Below are positions 13,401 through 22,563 of a stretch of DNA of 64,000 nucleotides, one piece after another; the first letter of the stretch is position 1, and each line of letters opens with the position of its first letter. The notes beneath the pieces were generated by a model, which saw nothing but the letters and a program-made list of their open reading frames with translations, was not told where the DNA came from and ran no database searches. This stretch comes from Nematopogon swammerdamellus (taxonomy: Eukaryota; Arthropoda; Insecta; Lepidoptera; Adelidae). The stretch spans positions 13,727,741-13,791,740 of the forward strand of contig OX336348.1 of assembly GCA_946902875.1 (NCBI GenBank). The letters run 5' to 3'. The position numbers and the translations under genes are program-made.

Positions 13401-16400
13401 ACTGATCGCGCACAGATGTGCTTATGATCACGAGCGACAGTCGACCGACCGCGGCACTGAGCTACCGAGGCTGACAAAAACATGAATGTAACACTCTACC
13501 TACACGTGTTATGTAGCTATTCGCTACGCGGTTCGTGCATGCGATTCGTCGTAACACGTGTAGAATGTGACATTGCATGTTACCTGTCTGTACGCGGAAT
13601 TATAAACACCTTTGTCAGCCTCGGTAGCTCAGTGGTGCGGTCGGTCGACTGTTGCGCGCTCATTACTTGGATGGGTGACCGCGGTGGGGTAGTATTAACT
13701 AGTTTGTTGATAGAATAATTAATCAAAAGCTACGCTTTTTATTACGAAGACTATTTTTTTTTTAATTATGTGTATAATTGAATTGAGTGTTAAGCAACTA
13801 TTGAATGTTAAGCAACGCTGGGTGCAGTCAGTACATGGATGGGTGACCGCTGACCGTTGGAGGCTGACCGCGGTTCGGATTCCACGTAAAACTGTAGGTC
13901 CATTCCCTTCTTACCTACTAGGTGGTAGGGTTTCTTCCGCCCGGGTTGGTACCACCGCACTGAATGAAACGTCGGTCGGAACGGCTTTGTAAGTAGTTTC
14001 TGTTTTCCGTCCAGTTCAGTGTAGCCGACATGAAATGAAGGGAAGCACTGACACGGCACCTAGTTCACCCGGTGTTATGGGCTGACGTCACGGATGTTGT
14101 AGGTGATGTAGCCAACCGTGTCAGCTTCCATAAAAAAAAACGCGGTCGGACGGAGACGGAACCCTGCGACCTGTCGAACTGCGCACTTGACCAACATATT
14201 TACCCTCAATGAAACTTCTATAAAAAGCTACCGCGACATACGATACTTCGCTAAAACAATTGCCTTCCGGTGAAGCAAAACATTACGGGGAACCAGTGCA
14301 CTTGTGAAGTGTTGGTTCTTTAGGGTTCCGCTTGTTTTTTGACGTGATGACGTCACGTCTTATAAATTGATGAGCACCGGCTGCACACACGAAAGCGTGT
14401 TACGTTCCATCTGAACCTGTGTGTGCACGCGAGAGCGCGTAACAAGCGATAGAGAGGCACAATCGGTACAGTCAAAGCACAGCATATATATGGCTAAAGC
14501 AGTATGGAAACTACGTACAAAACGATCGAAACGACGCACTCACACACACGCACACCTCAACAAGGCCCCGAAGCGAATGTCGCAAACAATCAGTCCCGGG
14601 TGCCGCGTCCGAGTGGTCGTGTTTGTTTTTGTTGCATGCGCCACGGACAGTCCACGATCTTTTAGAATGCAAAAAAATGTTTACAAACGTTTTTCGACTG
14701 CTGTCACTTTATATTAACTTTTGACAAATGTTGACAACTTTTGTTAACTTTTCTCATCTTTTGCCAACTTCTGTCACATTTTGTCAACTTTTATCGACTG
14801 TTGTCAACTCTTGCCAACGTTTCTTATCTTTTGCCAACTTCTGTCACCTTTTGTCAACTTTTATCGACTGTTGTCAACTCTTGTCAAGTTTTGTAAACTT
14901 TTGAGAACTTTTGTCAACTCTTGGTAATTTATGTCAACTCTTGTCAACTTTTGTCAACTTTTCTCATCTTTTGCCAACTTTTATCGACTGTTGTCAACTC
15001 TTGTCAAGTTTTGTAAACTTTTGAGAACTTTGGCCAACTCTCGGTAACTTATGTCAACTCTTGTCAACGTTTGTCAACTTTTCTTATCTTTTGCCAACTT
15101 CTGTCACCTTTTGTCAACTTTTATCGACTGTTGTCAACTCTTGTCAAGTTTGTAAACTTTTCAGAACTTTTGTCAACTGTCGGTAACTTATGTCAACTCT
15201 TGTCAACTTTTCTCATCTTTTGCCAACTTCTGTCACCTTTTGTCAACTTTTATCGACTGTTGTCAAGTTTTGTAAACTTTTGAGAACTTTTGCCAACTCT
15301 CGGTAACTTATGTCAACTCTTGTCAACTTTTGTCAACTTTTCTTATCTTTGCCCACTTCTGTCACCTTTTGTCAACTTTTATCGACGGTTGTCAACTCTT
15401 GTCAATGTTTGTCAACCTTGGTCAACTTTTGTCAACTTTCGTCAATATTTGTCAACTTTTGTCATCTTTTGTCAACTTTTATCGACTGTTGTCATCTCTT
15501 GTCCATGTTTGTCAACCTTGGTCAACTTTTGTCAACTTTCGTCAATATTTGTCAACTTTTGTCAACTTTTATCGACTGTTGTCAACTCTTGTCAATGTTT
15601 GTCAACCTTGGTCAATATTTGTCAACTTTCGTCAATATTTGTCATCTTTTGTCAACTTTTATCGACTGTTGTCAACTCTTGTCAATGTTTGTCAACCTTG
15701 GTCAACTTTTGTCAACTTTCGTCAACATTTGTCAACTTTTGTCATCTTTTATCAACTTTTATCGACTGTTGTCAACTCTTGTCAATGTTTGTTAACCTTT
15801 GTCGGCTTTTGTCTACTTTTGTCATCTTTTATCAACTTTTATCGACCTGTGTCAACTTTTATCGACTGTTGTCAACTCGTGTCAATGTCAACCTAACCTT
15901 GGTCAACTTTTGTCAACATTTGTCATCTTTATCAACTTTTATCGACAGTTGTCAACTCTTGTGGTTGTTTGTCAACCTTAGTCAACTTTCGTCAACATTT
16001 TGTCATCTTTTGTCAACTTTTGTATACTTTTCTCGACTTTTGTGAACTTATAGCCACTTTCATCATCTTTTGTCAACTTTTGCCAACTTCTCTAAGCTTT
16101 TGTCAGCTTTTATCATATTTTAACCACTGTTGTCAACTTTTGTCACTTTTATGAACTTTTGTCAGCTTTCGTTAACAAGGAGTTGACAAAAGTTGACAAG
16201 AGTTTACATAAGTTGATAAAGTTGACAAGAGTTAACGAAAGTTGACAAACTGGTCAAAAGATGGTAAAAGTTGACGAAAGTTGACAAACAGCTGACATAA
16301 GTTGACAAACGTTGACAAAATATGAAAAAAGTTGACAATACTTAGTTGATACATTAATTAACAATAGTTGACGAAAGTTGACCAGAGTTGACAAAAGTTC

Positions 16401-19400
16401 ACGAAAGCTGACAAAAGTTCATAAAAGTGACAGAACTTGGCAAAAGTTGACAATAGTGGTTAAAAGTTGACAGAAGTTTGTAAAAGTTGACAAAAGATGA
16501 CGAAAGTTGACAAAAGTTGACGGAAGCTGGCCTAAGTTTATAAAAGTGAAGAAGTTGGCAACAGTTGACAAAAAATTCCGAAAGTTGACAACAGTCGTTA
16601 AAATTTTACAAAAGCTGATAGAAGTTGGCAAAAATTGACAAAAGATGACGAAAGTGGCTATAAGTTAACAAAAGTCGACAAAAGCCATAAAAGTAGACAA
16701 ACGTTAATGAAAGTTGACAAAAGTTTACAAAAGTTGACAAATGTTGACAAAGGTTGACAAGAGTTGACATAAGTTACCGAGAGTTGATAAAAGTTCTCAA
16801 AAGTTTACAAAACTTGACAAGAGTTGACAACAGTCGATAAAAGTTGACAAAAGGTGACAGAAGTTGGCAAAAGATGAGAAAAATTGATAAAAGATGACGA
16901 AAGTGGCTATAATTTCACAAAAATCGAGAAAAATAGACAAAAGTTGACAAACGTTGACAAAAGATTACAAATGTTTACGAAAGTTAACAAAAGTTGACCA
17001 AGGTTGACAAAGATTGACAAGAGTTGACAACAGTCGATAAAAGTTGACAAAAGATGACAAAAGATGACAAATATTGACGAAAGTTGACAAAAGTTGACGA
17101 AGGTTGACAAACATTGACAAGAGTTGACAACAGTCGATGAAAGTTGACAAAAGATGACAAATGTTGACGAAAGCTGACAAAAGTTTACCAAGGTTGACAA
17201 GACTTGACAACAGTCGATAAAAGTTGACAAAAGATGACTGAAATTGGCAAAAGATGAGAAAAGTTGACAAACATTTACAATGGTTGACAAGAGGTGACAA
17301 AAGTTGTAAACAATTTACAAAAGTTAATAAAAGTTGACAAAATCGAGAAAAGTTATATCAATTCATATAATATATATATATAATATGAATTGATATAATA
17401 TTATAGCAACCACGTTTTGAACTTATTATTGATGATTGATTATATTGATTATTTGATCATTACATAACAGAACCTAAATAAATGTTTTAATAAATAATAA
17501 TTTTACAATTTTACAAAAAAATTTGATTGACATCCCTAACGCTCCAATGGAGCGTAGGTACTTATTTTAACAAATAGGCCTAGTTTCCATACTGCTTTAG
17601 CCATATATATGCTGTGGTCAAAGTTACCATGGAAACTTCTTAAGAAGTAAAACTGTCAAGATCAGACAACAGAAGTTTATTGATGGCCAGTCACAAGATG
17701 ATTAATCTTTCTACTGGAAATATAAATTACTGATCTTTGCTCTATGTACTACGATTATTCCACGTCATCACGTAAAACTATCGTCCGTAAACCGACTTTA
17801 TAGACAACCAATTTTTTTTTATAGACAGTCGCGGCGGAGGGTGGCCGAGTGGTTTGGGCATCGGCTTCTCATGTGAGACGTCCGCGGTTCGAATCCGGTC
17901 GGTGTTATCAATCAGTTTTTTTCTGACGAAAACATTTACGTGGATACCTAAACCTGCTGCTTCACCGTTCGGAACCGGTGTAAAACTTTAGGTCCCTTCC
18001 CTTGCCCCTTACTAGGTGGTGGGCTCAAATTGTAGCCGACTGGGTTGATACCACCGTACTGGATGTAAGATGGCCGCATAGCAGCCTCGGTTGTGTTCTC
18101 CTCTAGTCCAGTATAGCCAGCAATCCAGGGAAGTCTCCGGTATGGCACCTTCCTTCTCGGAGGTGATATTAGCTGGTCGGAGCATGCGCTTTGGCCCCTC
18201 CGACTCAGCCACCCATACCGGATGACATAAAAAAAAAAGCCTGCGCGGGTGACTTTGCCCAAATACTTCAACGGAAGAACAGGACAGCCAATAACACCAT
18301 CCCTCGCGAAGCCACGCTCAGAGAGGCGCCATGCCGGCTTTGAGGTGGAAAAATAGTCAAAATAGAAAAATGTCGTCGTCTAATTTTATTTATTGACACG
18401 TTTTATGGGCTGACGTCACGAATGTATTTGGTGATGTATTCATAATAATTAAAAACAAGTGCGAGTCGAACTCGCGCACCGAGGGTTCCGTATCGCCATG
18501 TCATGGTCAGCCGTCATCTATGGATTAGTTAAAATGTTTCATACTCTTTTCAGTAGATGGCGCGCATACACTTTTCAGTTTCTTCTTTACACTTTTTCTT
18601 AATTTTGTTTTTATTATTTGTAGTTATATTTGCCATAATAACACATATTCTGTGAAAATTTCAACGGGCTACCTGTTACGGTTCAAGAGATACAGCCCTC
18701 GGACAGACAGACAGACAGACAGACGGCGTAGGCTTAGTAATAGGGTCACGTACGACGGAACCCTAAAAAACCACGTGAAACCTAGTATACAGGCTGTTTC
18801 CGGATAGGCTTGAGAAACTTCAGGAATAGGAAGTAGGTACTCATTATTAGATGAAAAAAATCCTTATCACTCAAATTGAAATTCCGTATTTTTTTTTTCA
18901 TACAAAAATTTAAAATTATAATAAAAACTCGATGGACAGTGGCATGGGGAGATTTGGCAACAGCGCTGTCTAGGTTTAGGGAGTGCAATGACCTAGTCCA
19001 GTCCCCTTTTTCTTTTGATGTCATTCAAATTTAAGTGTTTGTAATTTACCTACTGCATGTAAGTAACTGCATGTTCAATTTGTACTAGTTAAGCATGTAA
19101 GGTAGTCATTTTATTTACTTTTTAATATAGGCGGACGTTAACCGTCCACCAAGTCTCGATGAAATTATTTTCACTAAAAAGTAATATAAAATGACCGAAT
19201 CTGGGAAAAAGTTTTTGAGCTTTTCCTCTTTAAATATGGACCCCTTTCGAACCCTGAAGTTACGAAACCCTATCCTGAAACACCCTGTATAATCATGTTT
19301 TTCTCTTCTCTAACAGAGTGGCGCCGCTGACGGGGTATGAACCTCAGGACCTGATAGAGAAGACACTATACCACTACATCCACGGCACAGACATACTGCA

Positions 19401-21892
19401 CATGCGCTACTCACACTGCACCCGTGAGTATACTTTTAAGCCAATCATCACGACATAATATTAATTACGTGTCAAAGTTTGACAAAGGCTCTTTACACCT
19501 GATTCACTTAATTAATAAGCCTTTGTAGTCAGAACTCTCAGCAAAATTGTTAATCTTGCTCTCAAGCTGTGTTTTCGATAGACTGCAGGCGATTTTATTA
19601 TAAGGCTAGTCACTAAAATTTAAGAGGTGGGTGGCCGAGTGGTTTGGGCATCGGCTTCTCATGTGAGAGGTCCGAGGTTCGAATCCGGTTGGCGTGTACC
19701 AATGAGTTTTTTCTGACGAAAAAATTTACGTGCATACCTGCTGCTTCACCGTTCGGAACCGGTGTAAAACTGTGTAGGTCCCTTATCCCTTGCCACTTAC
19801 TAGGTGGTAGGCTCAAATTGTAGCCGACTGACGTAGGACGTAGCAGGACGTGTGGAATTACTGTCTTTTCGTATCAATAGGCTAGATAGACCAGTGTTTT
19901 TCAATATTTTTGAATACGCGACCCCTTTACAGGTTGAAAAATTCTCGCGACTCAGTTTCATAACAGTAACAAAAAAGTTTTCATCACTATTATGATCTAA
20001 CACGTGTAAGTTGGTAAAAAAAATCAAATTCTTTCTATTTCATACTAATAAAATTAAAGTTGTGGTTTTTCACAATTTCTGAAAGAAAGAGATCTTTGTA
20101 TGTGTTGGAAGACTTTTTTGTTCCTGGCATGAAACTGAAACGATTACTAAAAATTTTTTGTTTTAAATTTTACATTAAAAAAAAAATTTTAAAAAATAAT
20201 AATTCTTTGTTCTTCAAAAGTGATTTATTTCCGATACAGAACCCCCCCTTAGCGTACTCTGAACTAATTTTGGAAGACCTTATATAATCAAGTTCAAAAG
20301 TAACCAATATTTCTTTTATGTTCTCCAGTTCTAACAAAGGGCCAAGTGACGTCGCGTTACTACCGCTTCCTAACAAAGTCCGGTGGTTGGGTGTGGATGC
20401 AGAGCTACGCAACCATCGTGCACAACTCTCGCTCCTCCAGGCCCCACTGCATCGTCTCCGTCAATTATGTACTCAGGTAGGTAAAATAATAATTAAAAAC
20501 CGGCCTCGGTGCGCGATTCGACAACGCCACTCACGCCATCTATGGCGTGATTATGAAATGCTTCATATTAGTTAAAACTCAAGATTAGTTAAAATGCTTC
20601 ATACTCTTTTCGGCAGATGGCGCGCATACACTTTTCAGTTTCTTCTATGGGAACCCCGGTGAATTTTTTACTTTTTCTTATGTTTATTACTTGTTGTTAT
20701 ATCGGCCATAATAACACATATTCTGTGAAAATTTGAACGGGCCACTTATTACGGTTCAAGAGATACAGCCCTCGGACAGACGGACGGACGGACGGACAGA
20801 CATACAGACAGACAGACGACGTAGGCTTAGTAATAGGGTCCCGTACCGGATACGGAATCCTAAAAACCAATTATGGACCCTGACGCCCATACGCACAACG
20901 CCTATGCCAACGCCTAACGACGCCCATGGACATTCGGTTGTACGCATGAGTTACGAAAGCCATGCCAGCCTGACAGTTGCATATTCACGCCACTCTTGAA
21001 GGATCCGAGACTATACTTGGGGGGAAATATGTGGGCAGAGCGTTCCGGAGTTTACCAGTTCTATGGAGGAAAGATCTGCAGAACCGGTTGCGCTGTAATT
21101 TAAAAGAGTAATTGCAGCACAACACCGATTACTCTGCTTAACCCGATTGTCGAGATATAGCGTGTGATATCATAATTGTATGTTTCTTCTTCCAGTGACA
21201 TAGAAGCTCAGGACCTCATTTTGAATCTCGACCAAGGCCCGCCGAAACTGGCGAACGAACTCTCGCCACGTCACACCGCATCCAACAATCATACCTCGTC
21301 GACGAGCTCACCGAGTCAGCTTCCACCCATGACAACAAGCAGGCACTTAGAAAATGGCGCAAGCAAAGTCAACCTTAATCAGGTGACTCTAAATGAGAGT
21401 GATTTCAGCGGAGACTCTAGTGGAGGGTACAATTATCCAGATTACAACATACCTCTGATACAAAACTATCAAAACGACAGCCACGAAGAGTATCAATCGA
21501 ACGGCAACTACCACGACATCTTCTACGCGGAGAACAACTTCAATGACCCTAACGAAATTATCGCCAACAATATAATGTCGAATATACCTTACCAGCAGAC
21601 GCAAAGACCCTTCTCCGCCAGTTCATCCTCCTGCAGCTCTCTAGAAAGTTCGGAACTTGTGAATTCGGGTCAGCAGAACTTCAACAATTATACGAATCTG
21701 ATCTCGTGCTACGGCAACAACGGTCAGAACGGCGGTAGGCCGAATATCGACGGCAACAGCGGTTTCGATAGTAATTTCGGCAAGCTGAACCCCAATCAGC
21801 CTAGTCAAGAAGCGTCGGCTTACACAAGCGTTATTGTAGACGGCACTCAGCAGTTTCACCATCATGGAGCTGTGAATGAGTTTGTGCATTGA
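4282..21892 (+). CDS. sim: single-minded (sim) 3' half: linker, PAS-B and C-terminus
   Basis: Gene-level entry. Four exons with matching splice phases join into a continuous frame: 4282-4466 (ends phase 2), 19317-19423 (ends phase 1), 20329-20476 (ends phase 2) and 21196-21892 with a TGA stop. The product carries the Sim family hallmarks [75 protein letters not shown] and [15 protein letters not shown], i.e. the inter-PAS linker plus PAS-B. Sim is a nuclear bHLH-PAS factor that dimerises with Tango/ARNT and specifies midline cells. The bHLH and PAS-A exons are not in the window. The sister family Trachealess is disfavoured because the PAS-B wording is Sim-type. The C-terminal exon is Asn/Ser-rich, as expected for a poorly conserved activation region. 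Two exons have local tandem duplications (see findings). Confidence 0.86.
4467..4860 (+). repeat. Two in-frame tandem copies of the sim exon plus a partial third
   Basis: The motif accaccgcac recurs at 4336 (inside the exon), 4498 and 4660, and as accacggtac at 4822. The period is exactly 162 bp (54 codons). Each full copy contains the last about 130 bp of the exon plus about 31 bp of intron, and each keeps the donor ccag|gttcgt (exon ends 4466, 4628, 4790). Differences between copies are few. The reading frame is uninterrupted from 4282 to 5067. The fourth copy breaks off near 4850. Confidence 0.9.
5068..6235. other. sim intron, mostly unassigned, with duplicated 16-bp palindrome
   Basis: No gene is seen. 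A perfect palindrome AACCCCGATCGGGGTT occurs at 5524-5539 and again at 5569-5584, each followed by tccggga. The copies sit in a short CG-rich island (5500-5600) inside AT-rich DNA. From 5640 to 6235 the sequence is AT-rich and unassigned. Confidence 0.5.
6236..6421. repeat. Short foldback / MITE-like inverted repeat
   Basis: The ends aaaaaccccgacc (6236) and ggtcggggttttt (6409) are inverted copies. The internal part folds as well: gtttacttacttaaagaagtcgggg pairs with ccccgactcctttaagtaagtaaac. It is a non-autonomous DNA element of about 185 bp with no coding capacity. The flanks are too T/A-rich to define a target duplication. Confidence 0.65.
6765..7160 (-). repeat. Rep-E 5' fragment, SINE-A and Rep-C fragment
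   Basis: 6765-6820 is a 5' fragment of Rep-E (ccgtatccggtacgggaccc...). 6823-7060 is a SINE-A on the - strand, starting with its T-run and lacking the tRNA-like head. 7066-7155 is a Rep-C fragment (cttagtcgccttttacgaca...). The mosaic shows successive insertions. Confidence 0.75.
7173..7535 (+). repeat. Rep-E, near full length
   Basis: It begins at ttagggttccgtatccggta, followed by the (GTCT/GTCC)n block, ggctccatctcttgaaccg, the aatatgtgtttttatggccg block, the accatttaactaatatgaag block, and ends cgagttcgactcgcacttg. It agrees block by block with the copies at 38090, 57257 and 62305. It is non-coding. Confidence 0.85.
7561..7800. repeat. Interspersed repeat with 9-bp tandem tail
   Basis: The segment gaagtgaaaacttctttagcggcgcttggc and the following ggtgggtaaaaaatgttaaactcgcg recur at about 55790-55880. 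Both copies end in iterated catcgcga units. It is an unclassified interspersed repeat; no gene is recognised. Confidence 0.6.
7801..8396 (-). repeat. SINE-B, - strand, with duplicated flank
   Basis: 8045-8396 reads as a full SINE-B on the - strand, from the T-run and ccggtatggatggctgagtc to the tRNA-like head (rc of gcggcgggtggccgagtggt) near 8390. Upstream, 7840-8040 carries two copies of tagggttccgtaac...atgtctgtcc (7871, 7927) and two of gccggcaccccc/actcccggagtgcaactgt (about 7840, 8016). Confidence 0.75.
8490..8880 (-). repeat. Hairpin repeat followed by LINE 3' remnant
   Basis: 8512-8559 (ttgatcttcgactttagagc...) is repeated in inverted orientation at 8597-8645, giving a hairpin with arms of about 47 bp. 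8650-8880 is a - strand LINE C-terminal remnant of the same family as 47580-47870 (ggagggaaatatatgggcac, then gcagaaccgattggtaacgc). Both are non-functional. Confidence 0.65.
8881..9960. other. AT-rich intron with SINE-A 3' fragment and CA microsatellite
   Basis: No gene is seen. 9430-9530 holds a 3' fragment of SINE-A (gttatgggctgacatcacgg...gccaaccgtgtcag, then an A-run). 9890-9932 is a (CA)n microsatellite. The rest is AT-rich or unassigned. Confidence 0.6.
9961..10256 (+). repeat. Hairpin repeat and RTE-like 3' tail
   Basis: 9963-10008 and 10026-10073 are inverted copies (aaaacaaacgtgcag... / ...ctgcacgtttgtttt) around a short loop. They are followed from 10077 by agctgtgcccgcgacttcgtcc and, at 10178, tcatccaaattggtccagccg, wording typical of insect RTE-clade retrotransposon tails. 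Confidence 0.6.
10257..11180. other. Unassigned intron stretch
   Basis: No gene is recognised. A degenerate direct repeat is present (tctgatgatggagccggaacgaagccata near 11006 and tcctgatgatagagccggaaggaagccata near 11128). The remainder is AT-rich. Confidence 0.4.
11181..11943 (-). repeat. SINE-A on - strand interrupted by a 303-bp MITE
   Basis: The SINE-A runs from its T-run (about 11250) to the head at 11943. Between 11496 and 11798 it is interrupted by a separate element with imperfect 28-bp inverted ends (agctgcgtatgcattagagc / agctgcgcatccactagagg) flanked by CTA at 11493-11495 and 11799-11801. Just upstream, 11185-11250 is an inverted match to 30838-30900. Confidence 0.8.
12012..12262 (+). 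repeat. SINE-A, 3'-truncated
   Basis: Head intact: gtcagcctcggtagctcagt, the 5S-like ggcgcggtcagtactcgg, and the B box region gcggttcggatacc. The copy breaks off after the cggtcgaaacggctatgt block and lacks the tail and the A-run. Confidence 0.8.
12263..13284. other. Unassigned intron stretch
   Basis: No gene, known repeat or splice-competent exon is recognised. Short open frames are present but have no recognisable composition. Confidence 0.35.
13285..14140. repeat. Three SINE-A copies or fragments
   Basis: 13285-13472 is the head half of a SINE-A on the - strand. 13614-13684 is a + strand head fragment broken off just after the 5S-like segment. 13807-14140 is a + strand copy starting inside the 5S-like segment (gttaagcaacgctgggtgca) and ending in an A-run. 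The last two may be one element split by a 120-bp insertion, because 13780-13806 also shows gttaagcaac repeats. Confidence 0.75.
14478..17616. mobile_element. Foldback transposon with opposed 10-bp repeat arrays
   Basis: A 3,139-bp element with perfect 36-bp terminal inverted repeats (14478-14513 and 17581-17616; terminal bases cacagcatatatatggctaa). It is flanked by a 7-bp duplication GTCAAAG (14471-14477, 17617-17623). The empty-site sequence is visible in the K element at 23837-24166. Inside are a left array (14712-16175) of tcaacttttg-type 10-mers and a right array (16176-17345) of the same repeat in opposite orientation. No transposase is encoded, so it is non-autonomous. A 7-bp duplication, CAC termini and long repetitive inverted arms are known for Drosophila Galileo/FB-type (P superfamily) foldback elements; that assignment is inference. 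Confidence 0.88.
14712..17345. repeat. Inverted pair of 10-bp satellite arrays
   Basis: The basic unit is tcaacttttg (10 bp). Variants (tcgactgttg, tcaactcttg, tcaatgtttg, tcaaccttgg) recur in a higher-order block every 90-130 bp, seen at about 15383, 15481, 15571, 15661 and 15761. Polarity flips at about 16176 without a spacer, so transcripts could fold into a hairpin of more than 1 kb. Long open frames of the [10 protein letters not shown] type in all frames are by-products of the repeat and are not genes. Confidence 0.92.
17831..18238 (+). repeat. SINE-B, full length
   Basis: The head is gcggcggagggtggccgagtgg with an A box (tggccgagtgg) and B box (ggttcgaatcc at 17886), so it is tRNA-derived. 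The body contains ctttaggtcccttcccttgcc and ttactaggtggtgggctcaa, and the tail ends ccataccggatgacat plus an A-run. Six other copies or fragments occur in the window. Confidence 0.88.
18450..18775 (-). repeat. Rep-E, - strand
   Basis: Reverse-complement copy running from aaacaagtgcgagtcgaactcg to the ggacagacagacagacag block and gacggaaccctaaaaaacc. It has the same block order as the + strand copies. Confidence 0.85.
18786..19291. mobile_element. MITE-F, about 506 bp, ending at the sim splice site
   Basis: The inverted ends tatacaggctgtttccggatag (18784) and ctatcctgaaacaccctgtata (19270) define a non-autonomous DNA element. Homologues are at 24440-24907 (471 bp) and, split by another insertion, at 27760-29416. 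The right end lies 25 bp before the sim exon beginning at 19317. It contains no transposase. Confidence 0.82.
19317..19423 (+). CDS. sim: sim exon: PAS-B core
   Basis: A 107-bp exon reading (R)[20 protein letters not shown]...RYSHCT, between the acceptor ctaacag|a and the donor accc|gtgagt. Phases 2 in and 1 out match the neighbours. Little more than the acceptor tract (19292-19316) separates it from the MITE-F end, so the branch point probably lies in transposon DNA. Confidence 0.88.
19424..20328. other. sim intron: shared repeat, SINE-B 5' half, AT-rich DNA
   Basis: 19455-19615 is an interspersed repeat (tcaaagtttgacaaaggctc...ggctagtcactaaaatt) found again at 42317-42475 in a UGT-1 intron. 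19622-19836 is the 5' half of a SINE-B on the + strand, with head and B box. 19837-20328 is AT-rich with no recognised feature. Confidence 0.7.
20329..20476 (+). CDS. sim: sim exon: PAS-B C-terminal part
   Basis: A 148-bp exon reading (L)[20 protein letters not shown]... through ...[12 protein letters not shown]. The acceptor is ttctccag and the donor ctcag|gtaggt. Near-invariant Sim positions such as [23 protein letters not shown] are present, with no disruption. Confidence 0.9.
20477..21195. other. sim intron: Rep-E, LINE remnant, Rep-C fragment
   Basis: 20496-20868 is a Rep-E copy on the - strand. 20880-21085 is a - strand LINE 3' remnant (gaaatatgtgggcagagcgt; gcagaaccggttg). 21086-21172 is a Rep-C fragment (gcagcacaacaccgattact). 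The acceptor cttcttccag at 21186-21195 ends the intron. Confidence 0.75.
21196..21892 (+). CDS. sim: sim terminal exon: Asn/Ser-rich C-terminus
   Basis: This exon opens [20 protein letters not shown], the conserved segment just after PAS-B, and then becomes Asn/Ser/Tyr-rich low-complexity sequence ending ...[10 protein letters not shown] and TGA at 21890-21892. An AATAAA lies at 21932-21937, 40 bp after the stop, a plausible poly(A) signal. The exon is complete. Its last about 190 bp are the template for the three downstream copies. Confidence 0.88.
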
Positions 21893-22563
21893 AGATGACA
21901 AAAAAATGTGATTTTCTCGACTTTAAAGCGAATAAAACAAAACCCTTTTTCATTAACTGACACGGACAATCTAATCTCGTGCTACGGCGACAACGGTCAG
22001 AACGGCGGTAGGCCGAATATAGACGGCAACAACGGTTTCGATTGTAATTTCGGCAAGCTGAACCCCAATCAGCCTAGTCAAGGAGCGTTATTGTAGACGG
22101 CACTCAGTAGTTTCACCATCTGTGAATGAGTTTGTGCATTGAAGATGACAAAAAAATGTGATTTTCTCGACTTTAAAGCGAATAAAACAAAACCCTTTTT
22201 CATTAACTGACACGGACAATCTAATCTCGTGCTGCGGCGACAACGGTCAGAACGGCGGTAGGCCGAATATAGACGGCAACAACGGTTTCGATTGTAATTT
22301 CGGCAAGCTGAACCCCAATCAGCCTAGTCAAGGAGCGTTATTGTAGACGGCACTCAGTAGTTTCACCATCTGTGAATGAGTTTGTGCATTGAAGATGACA
22401 AAACAATGTGATTTTCTCGACTTTAAAGCGAATAAAACAATACCCTTTTTTTTAAACTGACACGGTCAACAATTATACGAATCTGATCTCATGCTACGGC
22501 GACAACGGTCAGACGGCGGTAGGCCGAATATAGACGGCAACAACGGTTTCGATGGTAATTTCG
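21891..22563 (+). repeat. Three tandem copies of the sim 3' end
   Basis: gaagatgaca, which directly follows or overlaps the sim stop, recurs at 21891, 22141 and 22391, giving a 250-bp period. Each unit holds the AATAAA region and a copy of the last coding block, readable as [20 protein letters not shown]...NQPSQGALL and then a stop. Copies two and three are nearly identical. The last is cut at about 22563 by a K element. Relative to sim, each copy has deletions near its end that remove the native C-terminal codons. Confidence 0.92.

Larger units (their letters stand above)
14338..17812 (-). mobile_element. K element, split by the foldback transposon
   Basis: The two ends match the uninterrupted copy at 23837-24166 in reverse orientation. 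The left part is 14338-14477 (gacgtgatgacgtcacgtct ... gatagagaggcacaatcgg) and the right part is 17617-17812 (gtcaaagttaccatggaaac ... accgactttatagacaacc). The inserted foldback element occupies 14478-17616. The K element is non-coding and of unknown class; its ends carry inverted ACGTGATGACGT-type motifs. Confidence 0.8.

Noticed and set aside
13614..13690. 5S rRNA gene
   Set aside because: Only the internal control region resembles 5S, and it is shared by every SINE-A copy. The 5S ends are absent.
15071..16154. Long open frames rich in [10 protein letters not shown] and similar over the decamer arrays
   Set aside because: They exist in all three frames because the repeat unit lacks stop codons. 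There is no non-repeat coding sequence or splice context.
17831..17910. tRNA gene at the SINE-B head (also near 8390, 19622, 50497 and 52590)
   Set aside because: A and B boxes are present, but the element continues into a SINE body with an A-run. The cloverleaf is not closed at the acceptor stem.
4282..21892. Identity as trachealess or another bHLH-PAS gene
   Set aside because: PAS-B wording ([35 protein letters not shown]) is Sim-type; kept as sim.
21908..22346. Two small genes of 62 codons downstream of sim
   Set aside because: They are tandem copies of the sim terminal exon and poly(A) region, without promoter or splice input.
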